A DNA stretch of 51,550 bases from Pseudomonas citrullilanati (GTDB lineage: Bacteria; Pseudomonadota; Gammaproteobacteria; Pseudomonadales; Pseudomonadaceae): the NCBI RefSeq assembly GCF_030580855.1, contig NZ_JAUQOP010000036.1:1-51550 (forward strand), read 5' to 3'. A model generated the notes under the pieces. The model was not told the DNA's origin. It worked only from the letters and a program-made list of their open reading frames with translations, and made no database searches. Position 1 is the stretch's first letter. Every line of letters begins with the position of its first letter. This document shows positions 46,837 through 51,550 of this stretch, piece by piece. A program made the position numbers and the translations under genes.

Positions 46837-47996
46837 AGGGCATTCCTGAGGGTTTGCAAATGGGCGACCTGGCGGCAGAACTCCGCGTTGGACAAGCGCT
46901 GTTTCGGTCGCGGGCTCAAGGCTTGGCTAATGGCCCGCGTGGGTTGGCGGGTCAGGCGGGCGAGGACCTGCCATTGATCGGCGACGGCCAGTTGTTCGAA
47001 GCCGGGGTGCAGGTGGCGGGCGCGGCGCACGATGTCTTGCTGCAAGGCGTGCAGCAGGTATTGCCGGCCATTGTGGCGCAAGTGGAAACCGGCGCTGGCC
47101 TGCAAGTGTTCCTGCAACTGGCGGCGGGCCTTGGACGCCGGTGGCTGGATCGGGCCAAGGCGCACGGCCGAGCGCCAGAACCACAGGACAACCAGGGCCA
47201 GCAGCGCCACCAGCGCCTGGGGGAAATAGCGCAGCAGCAAGGTCAGCAGGCTGTCGTGGTCGGTGTTGAACAGCAGCGTGACGTCGGTGTCGGCCGTCAA
47301 GTACCAGAGCAGCCAGGCGTTGTCGTATTGGTCGATTCGATCGTTCTTCCACACCTCGGCGTCGGTGAGCACCGTGATCGAGCCCAGGCCATAGGTCAAT
47401 TGCATCAGGTGGGTGGACTGCGCGCTGTTCGCCCAGGACTGGGCCAGGTTGTGCGGGTCTTCGAGGTGGAAGTCGGTGTCGAAGTCGACATACGCCGGGG
47501 CTTCTTCGTCTTCCAGGTACAACTTGGTCAACTCGGGGTAGCGGTCCTTGACCAGCTCGGGCGGCGTTTCCTTGAGGTCCTTGCTCAAGGACTGGCGCAA
47601 GCGCACGCGGTCCAGCAGCAGGTCGCCGCTGCTGCCGGTGCTGTCATCCCACAGGGCCTCGGCGACGAACAACAGGCGACCTCCGGCCCGGGTCCAGTTC
47701 AGCAATTGCTCGACCTGCCGGGGCGTCATGTTGCTTCGTTCGCCCAGCAACAGCAGGCTGTTCCGGCGCGGTTCGAGGGACGGCAGGATGTCCAGGTCGT
47801 TGGCGTGGGCAACCTGGATGCCTTGCTGGCGCAAGAACCGTTCGGCGGCCAGGTAAGGGTTGGCCTGGGCCTCGGGGGACGGACCGTGATCGACGGTTTC
47901 CTGGTACGGCACGGCCTTGGCGCTGAGGTAAATGACCAGCGCACCGAGCAGCGCCGCCACCAGGGCCACGACCAGCCATGCTGCGCGCCGGCTCAT
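46833..47996 (-). CDS. DUF4350 domain protein
   Basis: This 387-residue protein has an N-terminal membrane helix (about 5-25, VVALVAALLGALVIYLSA), a large extracytoplasmic domain with the DUF4350 features (NPYLAAERFLRQQGIQV, LLLLGERSNMTPRQVEQLLNW), and a second helix near residue 260 (FPQALVALLALVVLWFW) before a cytoplasmic tail. ATG 47996 overlaps the DUF4129 stop (ATGA); an upstream start would deepen the overlap by 99 bases. Function is unknown. The fold resembles glutamine-amidotransferase-like domains without an evident catalytic site. Confidence 0.85.
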   Translation of the reverse strand: MSRRAAWLVVALVAALLGALVIYLSAKAVPYQETVDHGPSPEAQANPYLAAERFLRQQGIQVAHANDLDILPSLEPRRNSLLLLGERSNMTPRQVEQLLNWTRAGGRLLFVAEALWDDSTGSSGDLLLDRVRLRQSLSKDLKETPPELVKDRYPELTKLYLEDEEAPAYVDFDTDFHLEDPHNLAQSWANSAQSTHLMQLTYGLGSITVLTDAEVWKNDRIDQYDNAWLLWYLTADTDVTLLFNTDHDSLLTLLLRYFPQALVALLALVVLWFWRSAVRLGPIQPPASKARRQLQEHLQASAGFHLRHNGRQYLLHALQQDIVRRARHLHPGFEQLAVADQWQVLARLTRQPTRAISQALSPRPKQRLSNAEFCRQVAHLQTLRNAL

Positions 47997-49531
47997 GGGG
48001 TGGCTCCCGGGCCGAACAGCTCGCGCCAGTCGTCGCACAGTTGCCGTTGCAGGTCGAGCGGCGGTGCCCGGTGCCCGTAGGCGAGGTTCTGCCAATGCAG
48101 GGTCAGGCTTTTGCTGAACCCCAGCAGGCGTTCATGCTCGAGCTGTTCGACCCGTTGCAGCACCTGGCCTTCGGTGTCGGCCGCTTTCAAGGGGATCTTG
48201 AAGTCATGGTGCAGGCGGCTGAGCAGCGCCCGGTACAACAAGCCCAGCGCTTCCCGGGGATTGGTCGCCCACAGTTGCTCGACACTGGCCGCGACATCGA
48301 CGGGCAGGCTTTGCTCGCGGATATCCAGGCCGAACATCTGCGCCGGCGCCGGCCTGTCCACTTTGAAACGTTTGGCGGGGCGGCGCGGGACCAGTGCCTT
48401 GAGGCGTTCCCGATAGCGCCAGGCCAGCCAGGCGATCGCGGCGGCCAGGCCGGCCCAGAGCAGGATCTGCAGCAGCGCGGCGGCGAGGTCGAAGCGTTGG
48501 CCGGCCATCCATTTGAACAAGCCCTTGAGCCAGTTCGGCTTCGCCTCGGCCTCGGGCGCTTCGCTGGCCTCTTCGCCAAAGCGATAGCGGGTGACCGTCT
48601 CCGGGTTCTTGAACGGCGGTGCTGCGAGGATCGCCTCGATGCTGTCCCTGGAAGCGTCGCTGGTGAGGGGCTGGTTGAGCAGGCGCGGGTGTTCGGGGCC
48701 GTTGCTGTCTTCGTCGGCCCACGCTGGAGGGGCCAGGGGCACGAGCACCAGGGCCAGCCACATCAACAGTGGCGCGACGCCGCTGAGGCGCTGGCGCAGG
48801 CGCCGGAACACCAGTTCGATGTCCCAGGCCTCGAGGATCGTGCGGCGGTTGAGGTAGAGGCTGAAGCCGCAGGCGACATAGATCGGTTCCCAGATCACCA
48901 GCAGGAGGGGGTAGAGCACGTTGACCAGGTGTTCGAACCACAGCCAGTCGTGTTCGGTGGTCGCCACCAGTTTCTGCCAGTCCCATTCCAGCTCGACCTG
49001 TTGCGGCACGAACAGGTAGAACAAGATCATCAGGCCTATCCACAGGGCGGTTTCCAGGTGCGCGCCGATGAGGGTCAACCCTTGCGCGGCGCCGCCGTTG
49101 CGTTGCAGCAGCACCCGCACGCGCTGCTCCCGCGCCTCGCCGGCCAGGCCTTCGAGTTGCACCACCGGCATCAGGAAACTGCGGCTCAGGCTGAGCCGGC
49201 GCCAGGTCAGGCTCGCCAATAGCTGCGGCTTGAGCAGCGCCGGCCACTGGCGCAAGGCTTGCCTCAGCGTCGGGGTTTCGCCAAACAGCGCCTTGGACAG
49301 GATGTACAGGGGCAATCGGTCAAAGGCGGGCTTCAGCCACCAGAACAGCATCACCACCAAAGACGGTGATTCCCATAGCAACAGCGTCAGCAGCGCATAC
49401 ACCGGCAGCGTGATGATGGCCCAGCTGGTCATCAACAGGCGGCGATGCTGCTGGCTCATCAGCACGCCCAGGTCCATGGCTTCCCAGGTGGTGCGCGGGC
49501 GGATGACGACGGTGGCGTCACTCAGGCGCAT
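47993..49531 (-). CDS. DUF4129 domain membrane protein
   Basis: The 512-residue protein has several membrane helices in its N-terminal half (about 34-70, 160-180, 205-230, 250-270), a charged loop with a proline- and glutamate-rich stretch, one more helix near 345-365 and a C-terminal DUF4129 domain (SVEQLWATNPREALGLLYRA, ADTEGQVLQRV). DUF4129 is also found in transglutaminase-like proteins of related MoxR/DUF58 clusters, where it seems to be an envelope accessory. It overlaps the SpoIIM-like gene by 14 bases. Role unknown. Confidence 0.85.
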   Translation of the reverse strand: MRLSDATVVIRPRTTWEAMDLGVLMSQQHRRLLMTSWAIITLPVYALLTLLLWESPSLVVMLFWWLKPAFDRLPLYILSKALFGETPTLRQALRQWPALLKPQLLASLTWRRLSLSRSFLMPVVQLEGLAGEAREQRVRVLLQRNGGAAQGLTLIGAHLETALWIGLMILFYLFVPQQVELEWDWQKLVATTEHDWLWFEHLVNVLYPLLLVIWEPIYVACGFSLYLNRRTILEAWDIELVFRRLRQRLSGVAPLLMWLALVLVPLAPPAWADEDSNGPEHPRLLNQPLTSDASRDSIEAILAAPPFKNPETVTRYRFGEEASEAPEAEAKPNWLKGLFKWMAGQRFDLAAALLQILLWAGLAAAIAWLAWRYRERLKALVPRRPAKRFKVDRPAPAQMFGLDIREQSLPVDVAASVEQLWATNPREALGLLYRALLSRLHHDFKIPLKAADTEGQVLQRVEQLEHERLLGFSKSLTLHWQNLAYGHRAPPLDLQRQLCDDWRELFGPGATP

Positions 49532-50492
49532 GGCGGGCTCGTCCGGCTAGCGACAGGTAGCTGATCACCAGCAGCCACAGCAAAGCGCCGACCGTGTACT
49601 TGGTGGCGGGCGTCACGGCGCTGGAGGACCAATAGGCCTCGATGAACGCGGCGATGAGCAGGAACAGGATGACCCCGGCGATGATCTGCACGCTCTTGCC
49701 GGCGGCGAGCCGCAGGGCTTCACCGCGGGTGAGGCGTCCCGGCGCGATCAACGCCCAGCCCAATTGCAGGCCGGCGGCGCCGGCCAGGGCGATGGCCGTC
49801 AACTCGAACGCGCCGTGGCCGATCACGAAGGGCCAGAACGTCCCCCCGGAACCGATCTGGGTCAGGTGGCCGGCAATTGCACCGATGGTCAGGCCGTTGA
49901 AAAACAGGAAGAACGCGCTGCCCAGGCCAAACATCAAGCCGCTGGCGAAAGTCTGAAAGGCGATGCCGATGTTATGCATGATGTAGTAGCCGAACATGAC
50001 CCAGTCTTCGCTGGAGGCCCGCTCGACCGAACGCCCCAGGTGGCCGGCGGCCGGGTCGTACATGCCGCGCACCTGGCTGACTTCCTCGGCACCGAGGACG
50101 CTGTAGACCAGGTCGGGGAACAGGTACACCAGCAGTCCGATGCCGATCAGGCTGCCGAGGAACATCACGCTCGCCGCCAGCACGAAGCGCCATTGCTCGC
50201 GGACCAGCCGGGGGAAACCCGCCAGGATGAAGTCCGAAAGGCTCGCCGACGGTCGGCTGCGGTCGCGGTAGAGCTGCTGGTGGCCGCGCAGCGCCAATTG
50301 TTGCAGGGTGTCCACCAGCAGGCTGCTGTAGCCCCGGGCCTGGGCCAGTGCCAGGTGATGGCACAGCCGTCGATAGGCGGACGGGAAGTCGCTGTCCTGA
50401 GGTACGTTGCGATTGCGTTCCAGTTGGTCGAGCTGGCGGGACAGGTGGTCCCATTCCCCTTGGTGACGGCTTTCGAAAAGGCTTTGCTTCAT
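49518..50492 (-). CDS. Stage II sporulation protein M (SpoIIM)-like membrane protein
   Basis: The 324-residue protein has a soluble helical N-terminus (1-95) and five or so membrane helices with the SpoIIM/DUF95 features: a helix starting FVLAASVMFLGSLIGIGLLV, the HNIGIAFQTFASGLMFGLGS segment, and GHGAFELTAIALAGAAGLQLG. The organism is not a spore-former. In Gram-negatives this family occurs next to RDD and MoxR/DUF58 genes, with unknown function. It overlaps the RDD gene by 4 bases and the DUF4129 gene by 14. Confidence 0.88.
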   Translation of the reverse strand: MKQSLFESRHQGEWDHLSRQLDQLERNRNVPQDSDFPSAYRRLCHHLALAQARGYSSLLVDTLQQLALRGHQQLYRDRSRPSASLSDFILAGFPRLVREQWRFVLAASVMFLGSLIGIGLLVYLFPDLVYSVLGAEEVSQVRGMYDPAAGHLGRSVERASSEDWVMFGYYIMHNIGIAFQTFASGLMFGLGSAFFLFFNGLTIGAIAGHLTQIGSGGTFWPFVIGHGAFELTAIALAGAAGLQLGWALIAPGRLTRGEALRLAAGKSVQIIAGVILFLLIAAFIEAYWSSSAVTPATKYTVGALLWLLVISYLSLAGRARHAPE

Positions 50493-51214
50493 GTGGGCCC
50501 CAGCAGGCCACGGGCAATGCCGTTGAGCTCGGCCACAGCCCGCGGGGGCTGGACGTTCAAGGGCGTGGCCAGGATGGCGGCCAGTTCGCTGACCCGCGCC
50601 TGGGACAATTCGGCCTGGCGCTCGGCGAAACCGAGCACGGTGCGTTGCTCATCGACGCTCAGGGCGAACGGCGGGCGGATCGGCTGCGCCATGGGCAGCG
50701 CGGGGCGCTTGATCGGCTGCTCGCGATACACCACCAGCGTGCCGGCCGCCAGATCGCCCAGGCGCTTGAAGGCCGGATGTTGCAGGCAACTGATCGCGCC
50801 GAAGGTATAGCCGAAGGGCAACATGTCGACGAAGCGCAGCAGGTTGCGGATCAGCGACGCCGACCAGCCGATAGGGCGGCCATCGTCCTGCACCACCCGC
50901 AGCCCCATGATCTGCTTGCCGGGCGAGCGTCCCTGGTGGAGCACTTCGAACAGCACCATGTACCACCAACTGATGACGAACAGCAGGATGGAACCCAGGC
51001 CAATCCCCAGTTCACCGAAAAACGCCAGGATGACGAACACCAGCCCCAGCACCAGGCCGCGTATCGCAAGGTCGATGGCAAACGCCAGTGAGCGGGGCAT
51101 CAACCCCGCCGGGCGCAGGGGCAGGTCGATGCCTTCGGGCGTCTCGACCTGATACCGCGTATCCAGAGGCGGTGGCAGCGTCGCGGTCCTTTGCAGTGCT
51201 GGTGTCTCGAGCAT
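50489..51214 (-). CDS. RDD family membrane protein
   Basis: This 241-residue protein is the first gene of the operon. The RDD domain covers residues 33-165: the arginine and two aspartates typical of the family appear in LMPRSLAFAIDLAIRG and KRLGDLAAGTLVV, between three membrane helices, with QGRSPGKQIMGLRVVQDDG in the loop. I start at ATG 51214, which has AGG upstream; the frame is open further up, but that part is translated REP sequence. Some RDD proteins are sodium/proton antiporters; that role is not assumed here. Confidence 0.9.
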   Translation of the reverse strand: MLETPALQRTATLPPPLDTRYQVETPEGIDLPLRPAGLMPRSLAFAIDLAIRGLVLGLVFVILAFFGELGIGLGSILLFVISWWYMVLFEVLHQGRSPGKQIMGLRVVQDDGRPIGWSASLIRNLLRFVDMLPFGYTFGAISCLQHPAFKRLGDLAAGTLVVYREQPIKRPALPMAQPIRPPFALSVDEQRTVLGFAERQAELSQARVSELAAILATPLNVQPPRAVAELNGIARGLLGPT

Positions 51215-51277
51215 GGGCAACCTGAATGATGGGCCGGGTCGAACGATTGATGTCTGGGCGATGCTAGCAGAAAACAG

Positions 51278-51490
51278 TGGGCACGAGCCTGCTCGCGAAA
51301 GCGGTGGGCCAGTGACAGTGATGTTGGCTGCACTGCCGCCATCGCGAGCAGGCTCGCTCCCACAGGGTGGGTACACGCAGGACCCTTGTGGGAGCGAGCC
51401 CGCTCGCGAAAGCGGTGGTTCAATGGTGGTGATGTTGGCTGCACTGCCGCCATCGCGAGCAGGCTCGCTCCCACAGGGTGGGTACACGCA
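51278..51490. repeat. Tandemly duplicated REPIN
   Basis: Two REPINs (GCGAGCAGGCTCGCTCCCAC with its inverse upstream) stand in direct repeat with a 111-base period, including the non-REP stretches ATGTTGGCTGCACTGCCGCC and GGGTGGGTACACGCAGGACC. A third partial left arm, GTGGGTCCGACCACGCTCCC, begins after the second copy near 51499. It lies about 65 bp upstream of the RDD gene start. The rest of the window to 51550 shows no gene. Confidence 0.9.
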
Positions 51491-51550
51491 GGACCCTTGT
51501 GGGTCCGACCACGCTCCCCAATGCCCGTGGGGCTTGTCCGTGATTTCGGG

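Noticed and set aside
51215..51487. N-terminal extension of the RDD protein
   Set aside because: The extra residues are translated REP repeats.
51278..51490. CRISPR-like array
   Set aside because: The repeats are palindromic REPs with a repeated, not unique, spacer and no cas genes are present.

Overview
The window is a chromosomal segment of a Pseudomonas, most likely of the P. fluorescens group. The protein sequences, the GC-rich codon use, the gene order and the many REP/REPIN palindromes (two families, one built on GTGGGAGCGAGCTTGCTCGC and one on GTGGCGAGGGGATTTATC) all point there. Nearly all of it is core genome. No phage, insertion sequence, tRNA, rRNA or CRISPR array was seen.

Region 1 (about 1-5050, minus strand) carries map, glnD and dapC: methionine aminopeptidase, the PII uridylyl-transferase that senses nitrogen, and an aminotransferase of lysine/peptidoglycan synthesis. 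Region 2 (5050-30700, plus strand) is the classic translation and envelope block: rpsB-tsf, pyrH-frr-uppS-cdsA-dxr-rseP-bamA-skp-lpxD-fabZ-lpxA-lpxB-rnhB, dnaE, accA, tilS, pyrG-kdsA-eno, ending with ftsB-ispD (to 31853). It links ribosome function, isoprenoid and undecaprenyl supply, phospholipid and lipid A synthesis, outer membrane protein assembly and DNA replication. Many neighbours overlap by 1-4 bases. Intrinsic terminators follow rpsB and tsf and lie just upstream of dnaE.

Region 3 (31950-41900) holds a DctB/DctD-type two-component pair and a class I fumarase on the minus strand. On the plus strand follow a membrane diguanylate cyclase (SadC-like), a ferredoxin-fused reductase and an enoyl-CoA hydratase-like protein, facing pyruvate kinase on the minus strand. 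From memory, the order fumarase, sadC, ferredoxin reductase, enoyl-CoA hydratase, pykA is that of PA4333-PA4329 in P. aeruginosa PAO1, so the junction with the eno-ispD block appears to be a rearrangement point relative to PAO1, occupied by the two-component genes.

Region 4 (41900-44300) is the most accessory-looking part: a TPR-like lipoprotein, a single-domain PilZ protein (PA4324-like by context), an AT-richer 124-residue protein I do not recognise, a REPIN, and about 200 bp of nested inverted repeats able to form mutually exclusive hairpins. Region 5 (44298-51214, minus strand) is one long operon, RDD protein - SpoIIM-like membrane protein - DUF4129 protein - DUF4350 protein - MoxR ATPase - DUF58 protein, a conserved but poorly understood envelope-associated set. 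Its genes overlap by 4-14 bases except for a degenerate REP before the DUF58 gene. A tandem duplication of a REPIN lies upstream of this operon at the window's end.
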